Assembly: GCA_003235435.1 (NCBI GenBank)
Contig: QJWF01000100.1
Location: 1 to 15,480, forward strand
From: Nitrosomonadales bacterium
GTDB lineage: Bacteria; Pseudomonadota; Gammaproteobacteria; Burkholderiales; Gallionellaceae
DNA: 15,480 nt
Reading direction: 5' to 3'
Shown: positions 1-7,138 of the stretch, piece by piece
Numbering within the stretch: the stretch's first letter is position 1
How the letters are laid out: every line of letters starts with the position of its first letter
The notes under the pieces: generated by a model
Told to the model about the DNA's origin: nothing
Database searches by the model: none
Seen by the model: only the letters and a program-made list of their open reading frames with translations
Program-made: the position numbers and the translations under genes

Positions 1-734
1 ATCTTGTTAATGAATCTGTTAATTCAACCGCGCCTTGGAATCTCGCGAAAAATCCTGACCAGTTGAATACAAATTCCGATCTTCATGCATCATGTAGTGA
101 CTATCTTCGGGCGTTTAGAATTCTTACAATATATCTATCACCAATCTTGCCCAAGATCGCTGCACAAGTTGCATCTTTTTTTGGAGATGGCTCACCCTAT
201 AAATGGGAAGATCTTAAATTTTCCCCATCAAAAATTGGTACCTATCAACACCTCATGACTCGCCTCGATCCCAAACTGATCGAATCCATGGTTGCTTCGA
301 ACAAAGAAAGCCTTCAGCCGCTGGAACATTCCCGCCAACGCCATGCTGCACACCAGCAGCACACCGCGAACAAGGAAGTAGCGCAGACCGAGAAGGATTT
401 CGAGCCGTTCATCGGCATCGAGGACTTCGCAAAAATCGACCTGCGCGTGGCGAGGATCGTCAATGCCGAACATGTCGAGGGCGCGGAGAAACTGCTGAAG
501 TTGACTCTGGACATCGGCGAGGCAAAGCCGCGCACCGTGTTTGCCGGCATAAAGTCGGGCTACGACCCGGAAAAACTCAAGGGCCGCCTGACCGTGATGG
601 TCGCCAATCTTGCTCCACGCAAGATGAAGTTCGGACTGTCGGAAGGCATGGTGCTGGCGGCTTCCGGCGAATCTCCCGGCCTGTTCATCCTCAGCCCTGA
701 TGACGGTGCGCAGCCGGGTATGCGAATAAAATAG
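1..734 (+). CDS. metG: Methionyl-tRNA synthetase, C-terminal part (5' end outside window)
   Basis: This is the 3' part of the gene for the enzyme that charges tRNA-Met in the cytoplasm. The frame is open from base 3 with no start codon of its own, so the gene enters from upstream. The TTG at 63 is an internal codon: in-frame residues before it ([12 protein letters not shown]) match the family's anticodon-binding domain, which continues to about base 300. A charged, Gln/His-rich linker follows, then the C-terminal tRNA-binding (EMAPII/Trbp111-like OB-fold) domain from about 411 to 731, with [33 protein letters not shown] and a terminal PGMRIK. This domain is the dimerising tRNA-binding module of long MetRS forms. 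Oddly, bases 1-240 are about 38% GC and the remainder about 57%, although the reading frame and domain order stay intact. Identity is secure; the cause of the composition break is not known. Confidence 0.95.
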   Translation, partial: LVNESVNSTAPWNLAKNPDQLNTNSDLHASCSDYLRAFRILTIYLSPILPKIAAQVASFFGDGSPYKWEDLKFSPSKIGTYQHLMTRLDPKLIESMVASNKESLQPLEHSRQRHAAHQQHTANKEVAQTEKDFEPFIGIEDFAKIDLRVARIVNAEHVEGAEKLLKLTLDIGEAKPRTVFAGIKSGYDPEKLKGRLTVMVANLAPRKMKFGLSEGMVLAASGESPGLFILSPDDGAQPGMRIK

Positions 735-750
735 TGGTAGACAACGTCTT

Positions 751-795
751 AGCATATGGACAGCTCAACGTCGAGCGGTTCAATAGCCATATGCT
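751..795. repeat. Inverted repeat between metG and the ModA-like gene
   Basis: A perfect 9-base inverted repeat (AGCATATGG at 751-759, CCATATGCT at 787-795) flanks a 27-base loop that holds a smaller hairpin (GCTC 763-766 with GAGC 773-776). It lies 17 bases after the metG stop and 45 bases before the next start codon. No T-run follows it, so it is not a canonical intrinsic terminator. It could be a Rho-assisted or mRNA-stabilising 3' structure for metG, or an operator for the downstream gene. The sequence does not decide between these. Confidence 0.4.
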
Positions 796-830
796 TCATT
801 AAAACAATCACATAGACCAAACACAACAAA

Positions 831-834
831 GGAG
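831..834 (+). promoter_or_regulatory. Ribosome binding site of the ModA-like gene
   Basis: GGAG sits within AAAGGAGAAAGC, five bases before the ATG at 840. It is a strong, well-spaced Shine-Dalgarno sequence and supports that start. It is one of the clearest ribosome binding sites in the window. Confidence 0.75.
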
Positions 835-839
835 AAAGC

Positions 840-1847
840 ATGCGCTTATCACGTTTAGCATCAATTGCACTGTTCGCTGCCGGGCTGTTCACCAACCAGA
901 CCTACGCCGCGGACGCTCCCCAGCCAACAACTGCTGCTTCGTCATTTGAAGTCATCCCCCCCAATAAAGACAACGACCTGCGGATATTCTATGCGGATGG
1001 CAAGATCGTCAAAGGCACCCCCGCGCTCGAGAAGATGAATAGCGATGCCAATCTCAAGCTATGGCTCGCGGGCAACCAGTTTTTCGCCATGGAGGACGTG
1101 ATCCAGACATTCCAGAAAGCCCATCCCGAAGCAGGCAACGTCGCTGTGATCACGCTGCCACCCGGCGTCATTCTCAAGGCAATCAACGCCGGCGGCTGGA
1201 ACTATGAGGGCAAGGACTACGCGATGCAGCCGGACATCTACGCTTCAGTAGACTTGGGGCACCTGAAGACCCTTAAAGCCAAAGGCAAGATGGACAATTA
1301 CATGATCTATACCCACAATGCGCTGGAACTCATGGTGGCGAAGGACAACCCCAAGAGCATCAAGGGCATCGACGACCTTGGCCGGGACGACTTGAAGATC
1401 ATGCTGCCAAACCCGCTTACCGAGGGCATCATGACTTTCTATGCCAAGAAGGTACTGCAGGATCACAAGCTATGGGACAAAGTATCAGGCGGCAAGGAGT
1501 GCAAGTCCTGCGATCCGACTCCAAACGTTCATTTTACCTCTGTGCATCACCGCGAGATACCTGACGGACTGAAAGCCGGCACCGTGGATGTCGGTATCGT
1601 CTGGGCAACGGAAACCAAAAATGCCCTGGGCGAAGGCCACGCGGTCGACGCGGTGAAATTGCCACCTGAAGATAGCCTGATCAACGATGTGTCTTACGCT
1701 ATCGGCACGCTGACTTCCAGCACCAACTTGCAAGCCGCAAGCAAATACCTTGCTTTCCTGAAATTAGACAGCGGCCAGAGCGCCTATGCCAAATTCGGTT
1801 TCATCAACGCATCCAAGGACGACCTGGAAACCAAACCTATTCCCTGA
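840..1847 (+). CDS. Periplasmic ModA-like substrate-binding protein (orphan, ligand unknown)
   Basis: This 335-residue protein starts with a Sec signal peptide: basic MRLSR, a hydrophobic stretch to about residue 18, and a likely cleavage site after TYA at 23. The mature part looks like a type II periplasmic binding protein of the ModA/SBP_bac_11 class. Supporting features are the motif PDIYASVD at 131-138 (compare the family's 'ADVFASAD'), NPLTEG at 191-196, VGIVWATET at 251-259 and a C-terminal FGF near 319-321. Known ModA proteins bind molybdate or tungstate for an ABC importer, but they are usually about 250 residues. This one has an N-terminal extension (about residues 24-70) and a CxxC pair (C221, C224) near a double histidine (H236, H237), which ModA lacks. 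No permease or ATPase gene is adjacent, so it may serve an unlinked transporter or be a sensor or metal-binding protein. The fold is likely; the ligand is unknown. Confidence 0.7.
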   Translation: MRLSRLASIALFAAGLFTNQTYAADAPQPTTAASSFEVIPPNKDNDLRIFYADGKIVKGTPALEKMNSDANLKLWLAGNQFFAMEDVIQTFQKAHPEAGNVAVITLPPGVILKAINAGGWNYEGKDYAMQPDIYASVDLGHLKTLKAKGKMDNYMIYTHNALELMVAKDNPKSIKGIDDLGRDDLKIMLPNPLTEGIMTFYAKKVLQDHKLWDKVSGGKECKSCDPTPNVHFTSVHHREIPDGLKAGTVDVGIVWATETKNALGEGHAVDAVKLPPEDSLINDVSYAIGTLTSSTNLQAASKYLAFLKLDSGQSAYAKFGFINASKDDLETKPIP

Positions 1848-1865
1848 TTGAATTCTGCAAGATGA

Positions 1866-1893
1866 GATAAGGACGGCTGCGGCCGTCCTTATT
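1866..1893 (+). terminator. Rho-independent terminator after the ModA-like gene
   Basis: AAGGACGGC (1869-1877) pairs perfectly with GCCGTCCTT (1882-1890) across a TGCG tetraloop. Two more A-T pairs and a G-T wobble extend the stem outward. The tail is ATTCATTTC, only moderately T-rich. It lies about 20 bases after the stop codon. It would end a monocistronic transcript of the binding-protein gene and insulate the flavoprotein gene. The stem is symmetrical, so some reverse-direction activity is possible. Confidence 0.8.
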
Positions 1894-1926
1894 CATTTCG
1901 CAAGCAGGCTGAGGATAAAGGCACGT

Positions 1927-1932
1927 TATAAT
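1927..1932 (+). promoter_or_regulatory. Putative sigma-70 -10 element before the flavoprotein gene
   Basis: A perfect TATAAT hexamer lies after the preceding terminator and about 78 bases before the ATG at 2011. No good TTGACA-like -35 is visible 16-18 bases upstream, so the promoter may be weak or activator-dependent. The position after a terminator supports a separate transcription unit starting here. Confidence 0.45.
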
Positions 1933-2010
1933 TCCCTCATATCTTTCCTGAATCATTACTCGTCCTAACTCTCCCCATATCAATCAATCTCAACCCTTCT
2001 GGCCATTCAC

Positions 2011-3408
2011 ATGGACTATGACGTGCTGATCATCGGTTCCGGCCCTGCCGGTCAACAGGCGGCCTGGCAGGCAGCACGCATGGGCAAGCGCGCCGCGATC
2101 ATCGAACGCAAGCCCAAGATCGGCGGGGCGGGGCTTCAGACCGGAACCATACCCAGCAAGGCACTACGCGAAGTGGCCTATCTGGTATCTCGCTCTGGAT
2201 TCGGCGGCATGCGGCAGACGCTGGCGCCGGATGTTCGAAGCCGCCATGGCTTGCTGGCGGATGCGGTGCAGCGCAAGGAGATGGTGATTGCACAGCAGGA
2301 ATCAGTCATCATGCAGCGTCTGCTGCGTTCCGGCGTGGCATTGATACCCGGGGAAGCATCTTTTGCCGATGCTCATACCATTCATATCGCCGATTCCTCG
2401 GGGGAAAAACGCAATATTTCCGCCAATGTCATCGTGCTTGCCACGGGATCGAGGCCGCGCCGCCCGTCCAGCGTTCCATTCGACAAGAAGACGGTGCTGG
2501 ATTCGACCTCCATCCTCAATCTGCGCCACCTGCCGGAAAGCCTGCTGGTTGTCGGAGGCGGCGTGATCGCATGCGAGTTCGTCTCGATCTTTGCCGCGCT
2601 GGGGGTGAACGTATGTGTGGTGGACAGCCATGTACAACTGCTGACTTACCTGAGCGAAGACGTGGTGGGCGTGCTGGCCGACAGTTTTTTAAGGATGGGC
2701 GTTACTTTCCACATGCAGGAACGCATCGCGGAAATTCGTCGCGAGGGCAAGGGCACGTTCACCCTGCTGGAAAGCGGAAAGCAATTCCGGACCGATGCGG
2801 TACTGTATGCGCAAGGCAGGGAGCCCAACAGTGAAAAGCTGCAGGTTTCAAACGCCGGCATCATCGTGGAGAATGGCTGGATCGAGGTGAACCGGCAGTT
2901 CCAAACCAGCGTTCCGCATGTCTTTGCGGTCGGCGATCTGATCGGCAGACCCGCGCTTGCTTCGACCGGGATGGAACAGGGACGTGCCGCGGTGCTGTAT
3001 GCATTCGGTGGCAAAGAGCATATTTTGGCCGAGAATCAGCCGATGGCGGTCTATACCATCCCTGAGATATCCTACGTCGGCAAGACTGAAAAGGAAGCGC
3101 AACGGGAAAACATCCCTTATGTTGTCGGGCGAGCATATTTCAAGGACAGCGCACGCGGGCAGATCATCGGCGACGGACAGGGACTGCTCAAACTGGTCGT
3201 GGACTCGGAAAATGAAAAGTTGCTCGGTGTTCACATCGCCGGCGAACAGGCCAGCGAATTGATCCACATTGGGCAACTGGTGATGAACTTGAACGGTACT
3301 GTGCGCGATCTGGTCAGCAATGTTTTCAACTATCCGACACTCGCAGAATGCTACAAGCTTGCCGCGCTTGACTGCCTGCACCAGCTCGAGCAACCGAAGG
3401 AAGTCTAG
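2011..3408 (+). CDS. SthA-like FAD-dependent pyridine nucleotide oxidoreductase lacking redox cysteines
   Basis: This 465-residue flavoprotein belongs to the family of soluble transhydrogenase (SthA) and lipoamide dehydrogenase. Visible motifs are the N-terminal FAD-binding GSGPAG (9-14), ATGSRPRRP (145-153), the NAD(P)-binding GGGVIACE (182-189), a second FAD motif FAVGDLIG (305-312) and the C-terminal dimer domain with FNYPTLAECYK (439-449), which is typical of SthA. In lipoamide dehydrogenase the active disulfide lies in GGxCxxxGCIPSK; here the segment reads GGAGLQTGTIPSK, with G41 and T46 at the cysteine positions. E. coli SthA keeps the first cysteine, so this protein has lost both. The catalytic His of the His-Glu dyad is Y441, while E446 remains. 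Disulfide chemistry is therefore excluded; hydride transfer between NAD(H) and NADP(H) through FAD stays plausible. No good Shine-Dalgarno precedes the ATG. The hyf-like operon starts 102 bases downstream, suggesting but not proving a functional link. Confidence 0.85.
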   Translation: MDYDVLIIGSGPAGQQAAWQAARMGKRAAIIERKPKIGGAGLQTGTIPSKALREVAYLVSRSGFGGMRQTLAPDVRSRHGLLADAVQRKEMVIAQQESVIMQRLLRSGVALIPGEASFADAHTIHIADSSGEKRNISANVIVLATGSRPRRPSSVPFDKKTVLDSTSILNLRHLPESLLVVGGGVIACEFVSIFAALGVNVCVVDSHVQLLTYLSEDVVGVLADSFLRMGVTFHMQERIAEIRREGKGTFTLLESGKQFRTDAVLYAQGREPNSEKLQVSNAGIIVENGWIEVNRQFQTSVPHVFAVGDLIGRPALASTGMEQGRAAVLYAFGGKEHILAENQPMAVYTIPEISYVGKTEKEAQRENIPYVVGRAYFKDSARGQIIGDGQGLLKLVVDSENEKLLGVHIAGEQASELIHIGQLVMNLNGTVRDLVSNVFNYPTLAECYKLAALDCLHQLEQPKEV

Positions 3409-3460
3409 CGGACCCCTCACCATGTTTTGATGAGACGGCGGTGACGAGCAACAAATAATT

Positions 3461-3489
3461 TTCGCGCGCCTGCGCGGCGGGTCTATAAT
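3461..3489 (+). promoter_or_regulatory. Putative sigma-70 promoter of the hyf-like operon
   Basis: A perfect -10 hexamer TATAAT (3484-3489) lies 17 bases after a weak -35 candidate, TTCGCG (3461-3466). The predicted start of transcription, near 3496, leaves a leader of only about 15-25 bases. Bases just after the -10 (TCGCGCCC) form a GC-rich discriminator. The spacer holds a short inverted repeat, CGCGC/GCGCG (3463-3467 and 3472-3476). Confidence 0.6.
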
Positions 3490-3501
3490 TCGCGCCCATT
3501 A

Positions 3502-3508
3502 AGGGAGG
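3502..3508 (+). promoter_or_regulatory. Shine-Dalgarno of hyfB, bearing on its start codon
   Basis: AGGGAGG is a near-perfect match to the anti-Shine-Dalgarno sequence. It is only 2 bases before the GTG at 3511 but 11 bases before the in-frame GTG at 3520. The usual spacing is about 5-9, so neither fits ideally. The true start of HyfB could be either GTG, a difference of three residues. Confidence 0.65.
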
Positions 3509-3510
3509 TA

Positions 3511-5529
3511 GTGCCCGCAGTGTTCGCTTCTTTAGGTGTTTCGCCCATCAACGTCATATTGGGAGTGACGGTGTTCTGGCTGTTGCTCGGCTTGGGCGGT
3601 CTGGCATTGCAGGACAATCGCATCATCACACGGGTCATCTTTCCGGTTGGCGCGATCGGTTCGCTGATATTGGCAACCGCCGCACTAGGCGGTTTGAGCG
3701 GGGTCGATACCGCCGTTCTGCCGATAGGCCTGCCCGACCTGCCGTTCCATCTCCGTATTGATTCCCTCTCCGCTTTTTTCCTGCTGTTGCTCGGCGCATC
3801 CAGTATCGGCATCACGTTGTTCTCGGCAGGCTACTTTGGCCGCATGGCCGTTCAGGAACTGGGTTTGTTGTGCCTGGAATATCACATCTTCCTCGCCAGC
3901 ATGACCCTGGTATTTCTGGCGGACGACGCCTATATGTTCATGGTGGCATGGGAGGCGATGGCGCTGTCGTCCTACTTCCTTGTCACCACCGATCATGACC
4001 AGCCCGAAGTGCGCCGCGCCGGCTTCCTCTATCTGCTGATCGCACATGTCGGTGCGATCGCCATCCTGATGGGATTCGGGGTGATGCAAGGCGGGCATGG
4101 AGACTATACCTTCGACACCATGCGTCACGGACATCTGTCTGCGTATTGGGCCAGCATCACATTCTTTCTGGCATTGTTCGGCTTCGGAGCCAAGGCCGGA
4201 ATATTGCCGATGCATGCCTGGCTGCCGGAGGCGCACCCGGCTGCACCTTCACCTGTATCCGCCTTGCTGAGCGGCATCATGCTCAAGACAGCCATCTACG
4301 GCATACTGCGTGTGAGCTTCGATCTGCTCGACATACAGATCTGGTGGTGGGGGGTGGTAGCACTGACGCTCGGACTTTTCACCGCGCTGTTCGGGGTGAT
4401 CTTCGCCGCCGTGCAAGTGGACATGAAACGCCTGCTGGCTTATTCCTCGATCGAAAACATCGGCATCATTCTGGTCGGCATCGGCCTCACCATCATCTTT
4501 CATGCTTCGGGCAAGGAAGCGCTGGCAGCGCTGTCGCTGACTGCATCGCTCTATCATTCGATCAATCACGCCTTCATGAAGGGTCTGCTGTTCCTCGGCA
4601 CCGGTTCGATCCTTCACGCGACGGGTGAACGGCATCTCGGCAAGCTCGGCGGCTTGATCCACAAGATGCCCAACCTGGCGTTGTTCATGCTGATCGGCAC
4701 CCTTGCGCTTGCCGGATTGCCGCCGCTTAACGGCTTTGTGTCGGAATGGCTGATGCTGCAGGCCTTCCTGTTGTCACCCGGCTTGACGCAAGCGTACATC
4801 AACATGCTGGTGCCGATAGCGGCGGCCGCGCTGGTGCTGACTGCGGCACTGGCGGGATTTGTGATGGTGAAGTTCTACGGAGTGATCTTTCTCGGCCAGC
4901 CACGTGATGCCGGTCTTGCCGTGGTTCACGATGCCGGCATTTGGGAGCGCATAGGCATGCTGTGCATGGTGGCAGGGTGTATCGCCCTAGGCATCTTCCC
5001 TACTTTTGTGATCCTGCATCTGGATTTTGTTGCCGAAATGCTGGTGCATAATTCCCTGGGTACCAGTGCAGTACATTCCGGCTGGCTGATGCTCACGCCG
5101 ATAGCGGCCGAGCGTGCCAGCTACAGCCCCCTCATTTTGCTGCTCATCATCGTCTCCGGCGTGGTACTCACCATGCTGGCGGTAAAGAAGTTCTATCACG
5201 GTCGCTTGAGGCGCGGTCCGGCATGGGACTGCGGTTTCCCCGAGCAGGGCGCGCGCATGCAGGATACGGCGGAGGGATTCGGCCAGCCGATCCGGCAGAT
5301 CTTTGAGTGGTTCATGGGCGTTGTCAGAAAGATGCCCTCGCCGTTCGATCTGCATCCGCATTACCATGCCGAGGTGCATGACCGGCTGTGGAACATTTTC
5401 TATGCGCCGATAAAACGCGCGAATGAGGCGATCGGCAACCAGATTGGAAAATTGCAGCATGGGCGCATCCACGTATACCTGCTATACAGCTTCATCACAC
5501 TGCTGGCCTTGCTGGCGTTCATCGAATGA
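3511..5529 (+). CDS. hyfB: HyfB-like antiporter-like membrane subunit (NuoL/M/N family)
   Basis: This 672-residue inner-membrane protein is the large ion-translocating subunit of hydrogenase-4/complex-I-like assemblies and equals E. coli HyfB in length. About 14 hydrophobic segments form the Mrp-antiporter/NuoM-type core. Key charged residues of the proton path are present: E148 in the segment AWEAMALSSYFLV, K228 in GFGAKAG, H235 in the conserved PMHAWLPEAHPAAPSPVSA block, and K259 in MLKTAIYG. The C-terminal extension (about 560-672) has the HycC/HyfB-type RRGPAWDCGFPEQGARMQ and ends in another membrane segment. It is the first gene of the operon, after a TATAAT promoter. The start is GTG at 3511 or 3520. 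Its stop overlaps the next start in ATGA. In the assembled complex it should couple electron transfer in the peripheral arm to H+ or Na+ movement; which ion is used cannot be read from the sequence. Confidence 0.93.
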   Translation: MPAVFASLGVSPINVILGVTVFWLLLGLGGLALQDNRIITRVIFPVGAIGSLILATAALGGLSGVDTAVLPIGLPDLPFHLRIDSLSAFFLLLLGASSIGITLFSAGYFGRMAVQELGLLCLEYHIFLASMTLVFLADDAYMFMVAWEAMALSSYFLVTTDHDQPEVRRAGFLYLLIAHVGAIAILMGFGVMQGGHGDYTFDTMRHGHLSAYWASITFFLALFGFGAKAGILPMHAWLPEAHPAAPSPVSALLSGIMLKTAIYGILRVSFDLLDIQIWWWGVVALTLGLFTALFGVIFAAVQVDMKRLLAYSSIENIGIILVGIGLTIIFHASGKEALAALSLTASLYHSINHAFMKGLLFLGTGSILHATGERHLGKLGGLIHKMPNLALFMLIGTLALAGLPPLNGFVSEWLMLQAFLLSPGLTQAYINMLVPIAAAALVLTAALAGFVMVKFYGVIFLGQPRDAGLAVVHDAGIWERIGMLCMVAGCIALGIFPTFVILHLDFVAEMLVHNSLGTSAVHSGWLMLTPIAAERASYSPLILLLIIVSGVVLTMLAVKKFYHGRLRRGPAWDCGFPEQGARMQDTAEGFGQPIRQIFEWFMGVVRKMPSPFDLHPHYHAEVHDRLWNIFYAPIKRANEAIGNQIGKLQHGRIHVYLLYSFITLLALLAFIE

Positions 5530-6473
5530 GCGCCTCGGCCATTTTCCTGCAGCTTTTGCAAAACGTGCTGGTACTGCTTGCAGCACCGCTGTTGCTCGGC
5601 TGGATCAATCAGTGCCGTGCCTGGCTGCAGAACCGCAACGGTGCCGGAATGCTGCAGCCATACCGCAACCTGCTCAAACTTTTTCACAAGGATGCGGTGC
5701 TTGCTCACAACGCATCGCAACTGTTCCGCACAACGCCCTATATCCTTTTTGCCTGCATGTGGCTGGCCGCCGCACTGGTACCGGTTCTGGCCACCGACCT
5801 TCCGTTATCGCCGGCGGTCGATGTGATCGCCCTGGTTGGCATCTTCGCGCTGGCCCGGGTATTCATCTCGCTGGCAGCGATGGACATCGGCACGGCCTTC
5901 GGTTCGCTCGGTGCGCGCCGCGAAATGCTGGTCGGCTTTCTCGCCGAACCGGCGCTGCTGATGGTGCTGTTCACCGCTTCCACGATCAGCCAGTCCACCT
6001 CGCTGATCACCATCGTCGAGACGCTGGCACACAAGCAATTCGTGCTTTACCCGAGCATGACCTTTGCGGCTGTCGCGTTCGTCATGGTGTTGCTGGCCGA
6101 GAATGCGCGCGTCCCAGTGGATAATCCCTCCACCCACCTCGAACTGACCATGATCCACGAGGCGATGGTCCTGGAATATTCGGCGCGCCATCTTGCCTTG
6201 GTGGAATGGGCCAGCGCACTCAAACTGTTGGCATATATGGCCATCGGGATCGCCCTGTTCATCCCGTATGGCATTGCCGAAGCGGGCAACTGGAATGCGC
6301 TTCCGGCCGCGATAGCGCTGCTGACTTTCAAATTGCTGCTGGCGGGGGCGGGATTGGCTTTCATCGAGACGATTTCCGCCAAGATGCGCATCTTCCGCGT
6401 GCCGGAATTCATGGGTACCGCATTCCTGCTCGCCGTACTGGGACTATTGACCCACTTTTTGCTGGAGACCTGA
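5526..6473 (+). CDS. hyfC: HyfC-like membrane subunit (NuoH family)
   Basis: This 315-residue membrane protein matches the NuoH/HycD/HyfC family, the subunit that joins the membrane arm to the peripheral arm; E. coli HyfC also has 315 residues. It has about eight transmembrane segments. Conserved loops include YRNLLKLFHKDAV (46-58), MDIGTAFGSLGARREM (119-134) and the acidic block AENARVPVDNPSTHLELTMIH (191-211) followed by EAMVLEYS. In complex I this region forms the charged entry to the proton channels near the quinone site; whether a quinone is used here is unknown. Translation is coupled to hyfB through an ATGA overlap, and only one base separates its stop from hyfE. Confidence 0.93.
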   Translation: MSASAIFLQLLQNVLVLLAAPLLLGWINQCRAWLQNRNGAGMLQPYRNLLKLFHKDAVLAHNASQLFRTTPYILFACMWLAAALVPVLATDLPLSPAVDVIALVGIFALARVFISLAAMDIGTAFGSLGARREMLVGFLAEPALLMVLFTASTISQSTSLITIVETLAHKQFVLYPSMTFAAVAFVMVLLAENARVPVDNPSTHLELTMIHEAMVLEYSARHLALVEWASALKLLAYMAIGIALFIPYGIAEAGNWNALPAAIALLTFKLLLAGAGLAFIETISAKMRIFRVPEFMGTAFLLAVLGLLTHFLLET

Positions 6474-6474
6474 A

Positions 6475-7137
6475 ATGGGCATTCCGATCACCGGCCAGAT
6501 CATCAACATGTGCGCAGCGCTGCTGCTGCTGATCGCCTTCGCGATGCTGTCGCAACGCCGCATTCTGTCCCTGATCAACCTGTTCTCGTTGCAGGGATTG
6601 ATCCTTGCCATCAGCACCAGCGTGGTCGCCTATTCCTCGCAGCAGCAGCATCTGTATTATTCGGCCGCGCTGACCTTGCTGCTCAAGGCTATCGTGCTGC
6701 CGATGATCCTGCACCGGCTGATCCGCAAGCTCAACATCAAATGGGACGTGGAAACCATGTTCAACATTCCCACCATCATGCTGGTCGGTCTGGCGCTGGT
6801 GGTGTTCGCTTTCAACCTTGCAGCGCCGATCTCGCAGATGGCAGCCACCATCACGAGAAGCACGCTGGGCATCGCGATGGCAAGCGTGCTGCTTTCGTTC
6901 CTGATGATGATCACGCGCAGCAAGGCAGTACCGCAGGTGGTGGGTTTTCTTGCGATGGAAAACGGACTGTTCTTCGCTGCCACCTCCGCCACATACGGCA
7001 TGCCGATGGTGGTCGAGCTAGGCATCGCGCTGGATGTACTGGTGGGCATGTTCATCCTCGGCATTTTCTTCTTCCAGATCCGCACTGCATTCGACAGTCT
7101 GGACTTGAAGCATATGGAAAAACTGAAGGAAGAATGA
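6475..7137 (+). CDS. hyfE: HyfE-like membrane subunit (NuoK-related)
   Basis: This 220-residue, very hydrophobic protein corresponds to HyfE of hydrogenase-4 (216 residues in E. coli). It has six or seven transmembrane segments. Its C-terminal half is NuoK-like, with membrane glutamates at E162 (GFLAMENGLFF) and E181 (PMVVELGIALDVLVG), the counterparts of residues needed for proton translocation in complex I. A charged C-terminal tail (HMEKLKEE) is likely cytoplasmic. It starts one base after the hyfC stop and ends one base before the GTG of hyfF, so all three are probably translated in a coupled way. Confidence 0.9.
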   Translation: MGIPITGQIINMCAALLLLIAFAMLSQRRILSLINLFSLQGLILAISTSVVAYSSQQQHLYYSAALTLLLKAIVLPMILHRLIRKLNIKWDVETMFNIPTIMLVGLALVVFAFNLAAPISQMAATITRSTLGIAMASVLLSFLMMITRSKAVPQVVGFLAMENGLFFAATSATYGMPMVVELGIALDVLVGMFILGIFFFQIRTAFDSLDLKHMEKLKEE

Positions 7138-7138
7138 C

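Noticed and set aside
63..734. A separate 223-residue gene starting at TTG 63
   Set aside because: The frame is open to base 3 and the upstream residues match the MetRS anticodon-binding domain, so this is an internal codon of metG.
2011..3408. Dihydrolipoamide dehydrogenase or mercuric reductase
   Set aside because: Both fold relatives need the CxxxxC disulfide, which is absent here, and the C-terminal FNYPTLAECYK block is of the transhydrogenase type.
3463..3476. A terminator for the flavoprotein gene
   Set aside because: The CGCGC/GCGCG hairpin is short, has no T-run after it and lies between the -35 and -10 candidates of the next promoter.
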